This document shows, one piece after another, positions 10,172 to 18,803 of a stretch of 64,000 bases of DNA (position 1 is the first letter of the stretch; each line of letters starts with the position of its first letter). A program made the position numbers and the translations under genes. The stretch is taken from assembly GCA_021777055.1 (NCBI GenBank), contig JAIQZO010000093.1:1-64000 (forward strand), given 5' to 3'. Under the pieces are notes generated by a model. That model saw nothing but the letters and a program-made list of their open reading frames with translations, was not told the DNA's origin and did not search any database. This stretch comes from Candidatus Anammoxibacter sp. (lineage in GTDB: Bacteria; Planctomycetota; Brocadiia; Brocadiales; Anammoxibacteraceae).

Positions 10172-10545
10172 ATAATCAACCAAAAGTAAGAATACGGAAT
10201 TCAGGAGACAGAATTCAGTATAAAGTATAAATTTGTAATCATTTTACTGTTTCCCGTACCCGACTACCAGTAGAAATTATGCGGCTGTCTTCGATTGTTA
10301 ATTTTTACCAACATCAACAAGAATAGAATTAATAAGGAAGAAACTAGTCAATTAACTATCGTTGGGGCAACCTTGTAGACTATTTTAGCCTCTATTTTTT
10401 ACAAACGAAAACTCGTTTAGCTTATTAAAACTTTACATCCTTTAGACTGACAAACGATGAAAGTAACAATGCAGAAAGACTAAAATATACCACTCACGAA
10501 GGAATATCTGAAACAGCGGATAAGACAGCTCCAGTAAAGATCTAA
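10172..10545. other. Intergenic stretch with repeat remnant
   Basis: No gene is seen in about 370 bases between hisS and the acyltransferase gene. The words GAATACGGAATTCAGGAG and AGAATTCAGTATAAAG at 10191-10219 belong to the same repeat family as 23514-23652. The lipid cluster ends on the right side of this gap. Confidence 0.5.
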
Positions 10546-11793
10546 TTAACTATTAACAAGTTCTTGATAGAGGCCAACCAGCAGTTCAGCCTGCGATCTC
10601 TCCATAAATGCATGATTAAACGTAAACAACATTGTATAATCACCTAACGGGCCCTGAAAGAACATAAAATACGGGAGATGTCCCTTTATAACCCTAAGAT
10701 AAATTGCATAATCCATTAAAGAGGTATCCATTTTCTCAAGAAATGTATTTGGAGTCAAAATGGAAGCTCTCATTGGCATATAAGTATACGTGGCTGTAAA
10801 CTTTGAAATATTAACCATCTTTTTTGCAATCCAGATAAAAAGCGCCCTTGGTATACGATTAATATTCTGAAGAGATACCCATTCCTGTAAAAGAGAAGGT
10901 AAATTAGACGTACCATCCAATTTATCACTATGCTTATTAACAAAATCACGAAACAGAAGATCTGATTCCTTTTTAAATCGCCAGACCATCCTCCCTGAAT
11001 AGTTACCTATTTCTTCATCAATAAGGCTAATCCTATTTAAACGCAGATTTTGCGTATGGCTTAATGCACATTCATCAAACTCGCGGTTACTATAAAATCG
11101 AAGGATTGTTTCTACAAGTTTTAGCATTAAAAACTTTTCCCTGGTTACTCCGTATTTTTTTGCATTCTCTTTTACAATTGACGACTTAATCTCTATTTTA
11201 ATCCCATCTGGAGCAGAAATAGATTTTTTATCGTAATTCTTCAAATCAAGATGCTTACCCACACCTTTTGATTTTTTTACCGTAACGTATTTAATTATTT
11301 GTGAGAAATGAGATTTACGAAAAGAGGTCTCTTTTAAAAATTTAATAGAATTCGCCCTCATTTGACTATAATTTACATGAGAAAAAATAGAATCTAAATC
11401 ATAACTGTTTAAAAGATAATATGCGAGTGCAACGGCAGAGATTCCATCTCCTATTACATGACTTATTGTAAATACAAATTCAGAACTGTTATCATCAGTT
11501 AGATAATCCAACCTGATAAACTGATAATTTACAAGGTCAAGGCCAAAATATTTAAAATCATCAGACGGTGAGATATTTCTCAGATCTACATCACCGGGAA
11601 GATTCTCAAACCTTAAATAAGGAGCCATTAACTCCTTAAAAAATAAATTTAAATGCGGGATTTTCTTCTCAATCTCAACGGCCAGATCATCAAGCCTTGG
11701 TGATCTGGTAAATTTAATAGAGTATGTCAGATTTACCTGCTCTTTTAAGAAAAAATGACATATCCCAAATAGATAATCAATGATGTTTATCAT
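10546..11793 (-). CDS. Condensation-superfamily acyltransferase (wax synthase/PapA-like)
   Basis: The 415-residue product carries H-V-I-G-D-G at residues 112-117, a form of the HxxxDG catalytic motif of the condensation/BAHD/WS-DGAT/PapA superfamily, where the His deprotonates an alcohol or amine that attacks an acyl thioester. A second superfamily-like segment is QNLRLNRI...GNYSGRMV around residues 245-272. Overall similarity to named families looks low. It is the last gene of the lipid cluster on this strand, after a 248-bp gap. That position suggests acyl transfer from ACP or CoA to an acceptor in ladderane-type lipid assembly. The acceptor is unknown. Confidence 0.7.
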   Translation of the reverse strand: MINIIDYLFGICHFFLKEQVNLTYSIKFTRSPRLDDLAVEIEKKIPHLNLFFKELMAPYLRFENLPGDVDLRNISPSDDFKYFGLDLVNYQFIRLDYLTDDNSSEFVFTISHVIGDGISAVALAYYLLNSYDLDSIFSHVNYSQMRANSIKFLKETSFRKSHFSQIIKYVTVKKSKGVGKHLDLKNYDKKSISAPDGIKIEIKSSIVKENAKKYGVTREKFLMLKLVETILRFYSNREFDECALSHTQNLRLNRISLIDEEIGNYSGRMVWRFKKESDLLFRDFVNKHSDKLDGTSNLPSLLQEWVSLQNINRIPRALFIWIAKKMVNISKFTATYTYMPMRASILTPNTFLEKMDTSLMDYAIYLRVIKGHLPYFMFFQGPLGDYTMLFTFNHAFMERSQAELLVGLYQELVNS

Positions 11794-11867
11794 ATTTAAT
11801 AAGTTTTATAACAGTAAAGATAACCCCATACTATCCTAAATGGGGAGAGGAAATGCAAAATTTAGGA

Positions 11868-11995
11868 ATTCAGATCTTGGTTAGATTTGGATGTTACTAT
11901 TGACCAGCCCACAGGTACCGCCATCGTTATATATAAAGAAATCAGAATTGAATAACATTCAAATATGGCCAAAAGAGTAATCGCCAAATGTGGTA
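11868..11995. repeat. Partial repeat related to 36820-36945
   Basis: This gap shares the exact 20-mer TTGGTTAGATTTGGATGTTA and the 21-base run AATTGAATAACATTCAAATA(T) with 36820-36945, with other matching words between them. It looks like a truncated copy of a dispersed non-coding element. It separates the acyltransferase gene from the reductase gene and could carry a promoter, though none is clear. Confidence 0.6.
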
Positions 11996-12041
11996 TTTTA
12001 TGTACCATTTGAATATATGTCAGATATATAAATAACTGTTT

Positions 12042-13124
12042 CTAATTGCTTTTAAATATCTCCACAAACTTCTGGAAACTTTCATTGCTTATAGGTTTCT
12101 TGAAACTGATTAGGTTGTCAGCAACAATTCCATGTTTCTTCCCCAAGACACCTATCTCTTCAATCTTCTCTATGGGCAATTTTCTACCTATTGAAAATGG
12201 CTCGCTTCTATCCTCCAAAGCAAGGAGAATTGTTTCACCAAGGCATCCCGGAATATCATTGCCATTCCAGTCAAACATCTTATACTTTTTCCTTCCGTTG
12301 CTGGGCAGTGTAACAATCCCTCCGTCAACAATCAAAACGTCTTCCCGCTTCTTCTTCTTTTCAATTACATCACGAGGTTGAGCAATATCAATAACAACGG
12401 TTCCTTTATCCAGCAAATCTGGGTCTATTATACTGCCGGTAGAAGTTGCGGTGAATATTATCTTTGACATCTTCAACCCATCACTAAGGCTATTTGTAAA
12501 CTCTACATCAACGTCTGTTGTATCCTTTATAAGAGACACAAACTGTTTGAGAAAAGAGGTCTCACGTTTACTTACCAAGACCAGATTAACTCCTTTTTTA
12601 GCAAGTATTTGAGAAACTGCAAGAGATATACTTCCTGGAAAACCAACAATAGTTACCTTAAGATCGCTAAAATCAAATCCAGTCTCATTAACTATTCTCT
12701 CAAAAACCTTTATCGTTGAATGGACCGTAAAACAATTACCACTTGTAACCGGAATAGATATCTGTTCATTAAGTTCCTTTCCCCTGGAACCCACTACACC
12801 GGTCAAGCCACCAAGCCCGATAACTCCGGCCCCCCAATCTTTTAACCGGTCGCTTGCAACCTTCAACAGTTCGAGAGCCGCCCCCTGATTCTCCAGAAAC
12901 TGTTCAGGAGCAAGATATACGCACAATACCTTACCAGCACACCTTGTACCATTTTCAGATACAACATTCTTAAGATCAAAGAGGTCTTTAACCAGCCCTT
13001 TTTTCAGGCATAACTCTTTTAATATGTCAGAGGTACCAAGTGGAAGAAATGGGATGCCATACGGAGGAAGCATAATACGCAGCTCACTCAGGCTCCTAGG
13101 ATGCATAATAAATCCAAAATCCAT
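12042..13124 (-). CDS. Acyl-ACP-reductase-like (AAR-like) NAD(P)-dependent oxidoreductase
   Basis: The 360-residue product resembles the long-chain acyl-ACP reductase of cyanobacterial alkane synthesis. It opens with MDFGFIMHPRSLSEL (AAR proteins open MFGLIGHLTSLE). It then has GLGGLTGVV at 103-111, TSGNCFTVH at 127-135, a Rossmann-like loop GFPGSIS at 161-167, and C-L-G-E at 294-297 followed by LLALED and KIEEIGVLGKKHGI. The Cys at 294 aligns with the catalytic Cys of cyanobacterial AAR. If correct, it would reduce acyl-ACP to fatty aldehyde. Anammox lipids contain ladderane alcohols in ether linkage, which would need such a step. The third Gly of the dinucleotide loop is Ser. A shikimate-dehydrogenase-like or glutamyl-tRNA-reductase-like enzyme is the alternative. 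Confidence 0.7.
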   Translation of the reverse strand: MDFGFIMHPRSLSELRIMLPPYGIPFLPLGTSDILKELCLKKGLVKDLFDLKNVVSENGTRCAGKVLCVYLAPEQFLENQGAALELLKVASDRLKDWGAGVIGLGGLTGVVGSRGKELNEQISIPVTSGNCFTVHSTIKVFERIVNETGFDFSDLKVTIVGFPGSISLAVSQILAKKGVNLVLVSKRETSFLKQFVSLIKDTTDVDVEFTNSLSDGLKMSKIIFTATSTGSIIDPDLLDKGTVVIDIAQPRDVIEKKKKREDVLIVDGGIVTLPSNGRKKYKMFDWNGNDIPGCLGETILLALEDRSEPFSIGRKLPIEKIEEIGVLGKKHGIVADNLISFKKPISNESFQKFVEIFKSN

Positions 13125-13181
13125 AATATTGTTTTTTCCTCAAATACAATATACTACCCAACCTATCGTTAAAGTTCATGG

Positions 13182-14102
13182 TTAATTATTGTATAATTTA
13201 ATTATCTGAAATTCCATTTGTGCAGAAGTGACCAACTTATTTTCCACTGTAACTTTGGCTTTAGCTAATGCTGTATTATCTGAAATGTCTACAAGCTTCA
13301 AATTCATGACGATCTGATCGCCAGGCCGCACATATTTTCTAAACTTAATCTTCCGATTCTCTTTTAACAGGATTTTTACTAATGTTCCAGCACTTTCCTT
13401 TGCCGTCTCCTGAATCAACTTTTCAGCCAAATGTACCAGAGATTCAATAATCATTGTACCTGGCATGACATGCCGCTTAGGAAAATGATCAACAACGAAA
13501 TCTTCCGTCATTGTCATGCTCTTTACTCCAACGATGTAGTCTCCGGCCTTCAAATCCAGCACCTTGTCAACAAGGTTTAGATCAAAATGTCTGTCGTTAT
13601 CAAACATTCCTGGTTCCCCAATGGATAAATCTGTTTCTGCAATGAATTGCTGAAGATCTCTACTTCCCACCAGTGAATAAGCCCTCTTTTTGACCATTTC
13701 CACATATTCCAGCTCTTCCATTGGGACAAAGGCACAAACACCGTTCTCTAATTCAGATACGACCTTTCCGTCAACCTCAACACTTCCGGCACACAGTGCA
13801 TCTTCATCATGCAAAGTCTTTATTTCTGCCTTAATAAGCATTTGATCTCCAGGCCTGATGTCCCCCGAAAATTTTGTAGAATCAGTCATCACCGCCACTG
13901 GTTTAACTGCAAAATCCTTTGTATATATTACCAGCCATGATATTAACTGTGATATAGCCTCAATAGTAAACGATCTTGGTAAAACAGGAAAACCTGGTAC
14001 AATGTTCACAAGATACTCATCACTGAAAGAAACATTCTTTATACCAACAGCAGACTTACCCTTTTCCAGTTCCAGTATTCTATCTACAAATAAAAATCTC
14101 AT
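13182..14102 (-). CDS. Double-hotdog FabZ-like fusion with a degenerate first domain
   Basis: Two FabZ-like hotdog domains lie in one 306-residue chain. Domain 1 (1-130) begins MRFLFVDRILELEKG and has I34 where FabZ has its catalytic His (NIVPGFPVLPRSFTIE), while the Glu is kept at 48. Domain 2 (about 165-300) has a complete site, DHFPKRHVMPG with H206 and E220. So one half is probably structural or binds acyl chain, and the other can dehydrate 3-hydroxyacyl-ACP. The ATG at 14102 is chosen because every hotdog protein in the cluster begins MRF; the longer frame opens with TTG. The gene lies 45 bp downstream of the methyltransferase gene, in an apparent operon. Confidence 0.85.
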   Translation of the reverse strand: MRFLFVDRILELEKGKSAVGIKNVSFSDEYLVNIVPGFPVLPRSFTIEAISQLISWLVIYTKDFAVKPVAVMTDSTKFSGDIRPGDQMLIKAEIKTLHDEDALCAGSVEVDGKVVSELENGVCAFVPMEELEYVEMVKKRAYSLVGSRDLQQFIAETDLSIGEPGMFDNDRHFDLNLVDKVLDLKAGDYIVGVKSMTMTEDFVVDHFPKRHVMPGTMIIESLVHLAEKLIQETAKESAGTLVKILLKENRKIKFRKYVRPGDQIVMNLKLVDISDNTALAKAKVTVENKLVTSAQMEFQIIKLYNN

Positions 14103-14147
14103 TATTTTTGTCACCAAATAATATTTTGGGAAAGATCAATTTACCAT

Positions 14148-14993
14148 TCACTGTTTCTCAAAACCAAGGACAGCATACCTGCTATGCCCTGACCGCTGCC
14201 CCCACTCAATCATACTCATAGTCAGGTTTGGAATAATAGAAAATCTCTTTAAACTGCTAAATAATTTCTTTAGAACGTAATAAGTTGGTAGTGTATTTTC
14301 AGTGATGTCTCGCTCCATACTAGACTTAAACCCCGCACTTTCAGCAATTTTCTTATACTCACCCACTGTAAACTCTATACCTGCCCGTCCGAAAAAGAGT
14401 TTTATCATTTTTTTTACAATCTTCCTTCTTCCGTCAATAAAATAAAGCTTTTCTCTATCAGGGACAAAATCAGACATCGCAAATTTCCCCCCTTTTTTCA
14501 AAACTCTAGACACCTCTTTAAAAAAAGCAATTTTATCACTGAAGTGGAATATACACTCCACTGCAAGCAAAACGTCCACAGAATTATCCTCTAGCGGAAG
14601 CCTGCAAGCATCACCCTGAACAAACGAAATATTGTTACCATTACATGGTTCTACATTTTCCTGAGCAATAGCAAGCTGCCTTTCATCAATATTTATTCCC
14701 GTGATCCTCAAATTTGAATACTTTTTATTTAAGCTATCAATTGTCCCGCCAAATCCACAGCCAACATCAATCACACGTAAATCATCTTTGATCTCCCCAG
14801 CATCAAAAAGTACCTCGCACATCCGGTCTGCAGCAGATACAAAATCATCAATAGTACCGTCAGCACACGTTGGATCATCCCAATAGCCCCAGTGAACGTG
14901 CTGTCCAAGACATTTTTTAACTTCAGGGTTTCCACTTTCAATTCCATTAATAATAACGTCAAAATATGGCAAATTTGATATCGAATCAAACAT
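14148..14993 (-). CDS. SAM-dependent methyltransferase (class I)
   Basis: The 281-residue product has motif I VIDVGCGFGG at 74-83, an acidic post-motif (TGINIDERQL), and VDVLLAVECIFHF plus VLKKGGKF later, as in small-molecule C/N/O-methyltransferases of the sterol/tocopherol type. The N-terminal HWGYWDDP resembles lipid and natural-product methyltransferases. Soluble; no membrane segment is seen. It lies between the second catalytic ketosynthase and the double hotdog gene. Methyltransferases recur in ladderane candidate clusters of anammox genomes, but methylation of the lipid is not established, so the substrate is open. Confidence 0.85.
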   Translation of the reverse strand: MFDSISNLPYFDVIINGIESGNPEVKKCLGQHVHWGYWDDPTCADGTIDDFVSAADRMCEVLFDAGEIKDDLRVIDVGCGFGGTIDSLNKKYSNLRITGINIDERQLAIAQENVEPCNGNNISFVQGDACRLPLEDNSVDVLLAVECIFHFSDKIAFFKEVSRVLKKGGKFAMSDFVPDREKLYFIDGRRKIVKKMIKLFFGRAGIEFTVGEYKKIAESAGFKSSMERDITENTLPTYYVLKKLFSSLKRFSIIPNLTMSMIEWGQRSGHSRYAVLGFEKQ

Positions 14994-15104
14994 TTTTCAC
15001 CCTAAATGCACAAATCAATGTTGTTCTATTGAAATAAAACAGCAGCAATTTGTTATATTAATAAACAAGTAACAAGCTCAAAATAACTTAATTTACAATA
15101 TTCA

Positions 15105-16403
15105 TCATTCCAGGATTTTCCTGGCAATCAAGGTTGAGTTTTGACCACCAAACCCAAATGAATTAGACAAAACAGTATTTATTCTCAAATCTCTGGCCTT
15201 ATTTGGAACATAATCAAGATCACACTCATCATCCGGGGTTTTATAGTTGATAGTTGGAGGTGCACAGTCGTTTTGCAGTGCAAGGATTGAGGCAACAAAT
15301 TCAACTGCCCCTGCAGCAGAGATCAAATGGCCTATCATCGACTTGGTACTACTAATCGGTATTTTATAGGCCCTTTCACCAAAAACCTCTTTTATGGCTT
15401 TTGTCTCCACTTTATCATTTTTTGGAGTTGAAGTACCATGGGCATTTATATAATCTATCTCATCTGGAAATAAGCCGGCATCATTTATCGCATTTATCAT
15501 AGCTCGGGACGCACCTCTACCTTCAGGGTGCGGATCTGTAACCCTGTATGCATCCATGGATGTTCCATAACCAACTAATTCTCCATAAATGTAAGCATTT
15601 CTCTTCTTTGCGTGTTCCAGTTCCTCAAGTACAATCACGCCCGATCCTTCCCCAAGTACAAAGCCATCCCTGTTTTTGTCAAATGGTTTTATCGCCTCTG
15701 TAAGCTCATCATTTTTTTTAGTCATCGCCTCCAGCAAGCAAAAACAAGCCACACCAAAAGGAAAAATCATGGAATCATAACCTCCGGCTAAAGAAATATC
15801 CAATTCATCCCTCTGGATAGCTCTAAAACCGAGGCCAATTGCATGTGAAGCAGCCGCACATGCAGAAATTGGAGTATAACATTGTCCTTTGATTCTGTAT
15901 TGGTTCGCAACCGTAACAGCTCCTAAATTTGCAGGAATGACAGAGAGTTCACCACTATTTGATAAGTTGCGGCTAAACGACTCAAAATTAAAGGATTTGT
16001 TGTCAGAAACATTTTCCTGAAAATCGCAAAACATGATAGGATCTTCTTTTGATATTGCAGTGTGAACGCCAGCACCAAAGGTTACTCCACACCGAAATGA
16101 ATTCAGAAGTGACTCATCAATGCATGAATCATTAACCGCTAACCTTGCTGCCGCGTTGGCAAAATGGGCGCGCCGATCACTAGTTATATTCAGCACATCC
16201 ATCCCCTTTAATATCTTTGCAGAATCAAATCCCTTTACCTCTGCGGCAATTCTAGTGGGAAAGCCTGAGGCGTCAAAAAGAGATATACCTGAAACACCGG
16301 ATTTCCCGGTAAAAAGAGATTCTTGAAACTCTTCTTTTCCTATCCCAATGGGTGAGACAACACCAAGACCGGTTACAACTACACGCCTTTTAACTATTTC
16401 CAT
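15105..16403 (-). CDS. fabF: Beta-ketoacyl-ACP synthase II-like, catalytically complete
   Basis: A 432-residue ketosynthase with the full Cys-His-His triad: C182 in PISACAAASHAIG, H322 in NAHGTST and H359 in MIGHL. It elongates acyl-ACP with malonyl-ACP by decarboxylative condensation. The GEGSGVIVLEE and GFGGQN signatures are intact. It is the second of two complete ketosynthases in the cluster. Compared with housekeeping FabF it carries a longer, divergent region around residues 120-165. It is followed by the methyltransferase gene 111 bp downstream and preceded by a hotdog gene 35 bp upstream. Chain-length or substrate preference cannot be read from the sequence. Confidence 0.93.
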   Translation of the reverse strand: MEIVKRRVVVTGLGVVSPIGIGKEEFQESLFTGKSGVSGISLFDASGFPTRIAAEVKGFDSAKILKGMDVLNITSDRRAHFANAAARLAVNDSCIDESLLNSFRCGVTFGAGVHTAISKEDPIMFCDFQENVSDNKSFNFESFSRNLSNSGELSVIPANLGAVTVANQYRIKGQCYTPISACAAASHAIGLGFRAIQRDELDISLAGGYDSMIFPFGVACFCLLEAMTKKNDELTEAIKPFDKNRDGFVLGEGSGVIVLEELEHAKKRNAYIYGELVGYGTSMDAYRVTDPHPEGRGASRAMINAINDAGLFPDEIDYINAHGTSTPKNDKVETKAIKEVFGERAYKIPISSTKSMIGHLISAAGAVEFVASILALQNDCAPPTINYKTPDDECDLDYVPNKARDLRINTVLSNSFGFGGQNSTLIARKILE

Positions 16404-16438
16404 ACCGTATATCTATCTGAAGCATAATAAGATAAACA

Positions 16439-16918
16439 TTAATCAATACTACATTTAGGCATGCCATCACTGCCAAGAAATCCGCCACTGTTGAAGATAT
16501 ATGTATCTAGAGACTCTATCTTTCCTGATTCTGAAACTTCATGATGGGCGTAAGAGAGGTTGTCAATTTCAGCAACAACAGAACCGTCAACACTGATCGT
16601 CCCCCTGACAATTGAACCGTAATCGTTTGACGAAACTATTTCAACCAGGATAGATAACTGATCTCCGGGCCGAACCGGCGTAAAAAATTTAGCCTTGCCA
16701 ATTTTCGCAAGAATAGTCGAATATTTATAGTCAGATGATATGGTTATAGCCCATCCCCCAATCTGAGCAACACACTCAACCATTAGGGCTTCCGGCATTA
16801 TCGGGGACTTGGAGTAGTGATCAATAAAGTACTCCTCACCAATAGTCACGTTCTTTATACCAACGCAGCTAACCCATCTTTTTAAACTAGTTATTTTGTC
16901 AAAAAGAATAAAACGCAT
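16439..16918 (-). CDS. FabZ-like hotdog dehydratase, MPE variant
   Basis: A 159-residue single hotdog protein. The catalytic pair is present (H34 in IDHYSKSPIMPE, E48 in LMVECVAQ), but the canonical MPG turn is MPE and the usual HFP is HYS. Both changes are shared with the hotdog protein encoded at 20180. The start MRFILFDKIT matches its paralogues. It probably dehydrates 3-hydroxyacyl-ACP, or isomerises or binds an unusual acyl chain. It lies 57 bp downstream of a more canonical FabZ gene in the same apparent operon. I am sure of the fold and less sure of the reaction. Confidence 0.85.
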   Translation of the reverse strand: MRFILFDKITSLKRWVSCVGIKNVTIGEEYFIDHYSKSPIMPEALMVECVAQIGGWAITISSDYKYSTILAKIGKAKFFTPVRPGDQLSILVEIVSSNDYGSIVRGTISVDGSVVAEIDNLSYAHHEVSESGKIESLDTYIFNSGGFLGSDGMPKCSID

Positions 16919-16975
16919 AGATTTAATGAATCAACATTATCTTAATTTATAAGCCATCTTAATATAATAATATAA

Positions 16976-17428
16976 TTATTTGCTACTTGTCTGCGTTAGC
17001 ATCTCAAAAAAAGCCTTTGCATCCTCAGGGTCTTCAAGCTCCTCAATATTAACATAGCTTAGTTTTCCTGACTTTACACTGGATTTTACCTTATCATCTA
17101 CTAACACTTTTGCTTTAAACTCTACGCCACTATCATCGATAGAAGTCAATTCCACATTCAATACCATCCTGTCGCCAGGGCGGACCATACCGCTATACTT
17201 TACTCCCTTTATTTCCACGACCTTTGTCTTTACTGTATAATCCTTTGAAACAAAAACCAGCCATGAAGCCAGCTGCAACACCGCCTCTAATTGTAAAGCG
17301 CCAGGCATGATAGGAAATTTCGGGAAGTGATCCGCAAGGAAATCCTCTGACATTGTAACATCTTTAACCCCAACGGCAGACTTGCCCTTCTCGTACTCCA
17401 ATATTTTATCTATAAGTACAAATCTCAT
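16976..17428 (-). CDS. fabZ: 3-hydroxyacyl-ACP dehydratase FabZ
   Basis: This 150-residue protein is the most canonical hotdog enzyme of the cluster: H34 and E48 lie in DHFPKFPIMPGALQLEA, the classical FabZ active-site stretch. It removes water from 3-hydroxyacyl-ACP to give trans-2-enoyl-ACP. It follows the acyl carrier protein gene by 36 bp on the same strand and begins MRFVLIDKIL like its paralogues. The length is normal for FabZ. Confidence 0.92.
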   Translation of the reverse strand: MRFVLIDKILEYEKGKSAVGVKDVTMSEDFLADHFPKFPIMPGALQLEAVLQLASWLVFVSKDYTVKTKVVEIKGVKYSGMVRPGDRMVLNVELTSIDDSGVEFKAKVLVDDKVKSSVKSGKLSYVNIEELEDPEDAKAFFEMLTQTSSK

Positions 17429-17464
17429 ATATAAACTCCGGTTCTATAGTCCTATGTACGAAAC

Positions 17465-17875
17465 CTATGCGTTTGCATCTCCTTCAGCCAATATTTTTTT
17501 AACAATGTTAACAAACGTCTGAACCGTAAAGAGAGTTGGGATATCGTCAGCTTTAAATCCTTCAGTTATCTTATCCGGATTAATTTCCGGCATATACTTC
17601 TTTAATTTTTCAATACCCAAAGCAGTCAACGCTCCGGCAGAAATCAAATCTTCCTCTTTTACACCGTCAGACTCAAGAATATCCTTCTGCATTCCTCCCC
17701 TTGGAATCTTAACATTAAAAGCATTTTCTATTCTAAAGATAATATCCAGGAAGTCAATGGATTCCGCACCTAAGTCATCCATCAAGATTGCATCAGGCGT
17801 AGCCTCTTCCTTTTCAACATCCAAAGCTTCCGCTATCGCATCGGCCACTTTATCGTATATCTCTTTCTCGTCCAT
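17465..17875 (-). CDS. Long acyl carrier protein
   Basis: A 136-residue acyl carrier protein. The phosphopantetheine attachment site is S39 in DDLGAESIDFLD, preceded by helix I (YDKVADAIAEALDV). Ordinary AcpP is about 78 residues. Here a long segment (about 60-115, including RGGMQKDILESDGVKEED) lies between the region of helix II and a final helix (TVQTFVNIVKKILAE). A good AGGAG ribosome site precedes the ATG. Its place between FabG and FabZ genes makes it the likely dedicated carrier for this pathway. An enlarged, unusual ACP is known from an anammox ladderane gene cluster, which fits. Confidence 0.92.
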   Translation of the reverse strand: MDEKEIYDKVADAIAEALDVEKEEATPDAILMDDLGAESIDFLDIIFRIENAFNVKIPRGGMQKDILESDGVKEEDLISAGALTALGIEKLKKYMPEINPDKITEGFKADDIPTLFTVQTFVNIVKKILAEGDANA

Positions 17876-18005
17876 CTATCTACTCCTTTTAAAATTAGTA
17901 ACGTTCCATCTATATTCATACTTCTATTCTATAAAAAGATACCGGCCCCACTTAATCAAGAATGTAAGAATAAGATCCCCAACCTTGATTATCTTACCGC
18001 AGAAA

Positions 18006-18749
18006 TCAGTTCCTGAATCCACCATCAACGTGTAGAATCTCTCCAGTAATGTAATTTGCCATATCAGAAGCAAGAAACACCACCGCCTTTGCTATATCAT
18101 CAGGCTTGCCAAGCCTTTTAAGGGCAATCATATCAAGGATATGATCTTTTGCCCTTCTTACAACAGTCTCACTCATCTCTGTTTCAATTACCCCGGGAGC
18201 TACAGCATTAACCGTAATCCCTTTTGGCGCGAGCTCCATTGCCATCGCCCTGGAAAAAGAATTTATAGCGCCTTTGGAAGCAGCATAATTAGATTGACCT
18301 TTTCCCGCCCTTTCAGATGCAACAGACGACATGTTTATTATCTTTCCGCTCTTTTTCATTATCATATATCTGGCAACTGCTTTTGTACAATTATAAACCC
18401 CACCAAGATTTGTATTTATAACTGCATTCCACTCTTCAGGCTCCATCATTACCAACAAATTGTCCCTAACTATACCCGCATTATTTACAAGCACATCAAT
18501 ACTCTTAAACTCGTTGAACAGATCTTCTATCATCTTGTCAACTTCGTCTTTATTGGCAACATCCGCTTTGAAACTTTTAGCAACGCCCCCAAAACCATTG
18601 ATCTCCTTCACGACCTCCTCTGCCGCATCACCCATTTGAGTGTAATTTACAATTGTTATTGCTCCTTCTTTAGCAACATTAATCGCAATGGATCTACCTA
18701 TTCCGCGCGAAGCACCCGTAATCAAAACTACTTTACCTTTTAACAACAT
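18006..18749 (-). CDS. fabG: 3-oxoacyl-ACP reductase FabG
   Basis: A classical short-chain dehydrogenase of 247 residues. The NADPH loop TGASRGIG is at 11-18, NNAG at 89-92, and the catalytic tetrad N114, S142, Y155 and K159 is in place (YAASK). The C-terminal GEILHVDGGF is typical of FabG. It reduces 3-oxoacyl-ACP to 3-hydroxyacyl-ACP. It sits 130 bp upstream of the acyl carrier protein gene and just downstream of a KS-beta-like gene. Confidence 0.95.
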   Translation of the reverse strand: MLLKGKVVLITGASRGIGRSIAINVAKEGAITIVNYTQMGDAAEEVVKEINGFGGVAKSFKADVANKDEVDKMIEDLFNEFKSIDVLVNNAGIVRDNLLVMMEPEEWNAVINTNLGGVYNCTKAVARYMIMKKSGKIINMSSVASERAGKGQSNYAASKGAINSFSRAMAMELAPKGITVNAVAPGVIETEMSETVVRRAKDHILDMIALKRLGKPDDIAKAVVFLASDMANYITGEILHVDGGFRN

Positions 18750-18803
18750 GATAAACTTTAACGACCAGCAGCCGTCCCCTTTTGTAGAATAATATTAAGG
18801 AAG

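Noticed and set aside
12042-13124. Plain shikimate dehydrogenase
   Set aside because: The N-terminal shikimate-binding motif is absent, and the whole-length layout with Cys294 fits acyl-ACP reductase better; kept as an alternative only.
18141-18743. A 200-codon open frame opposite fabG
   Set aside because: Antisense shadow of a well-supported short-chain dehydrogenase gene.
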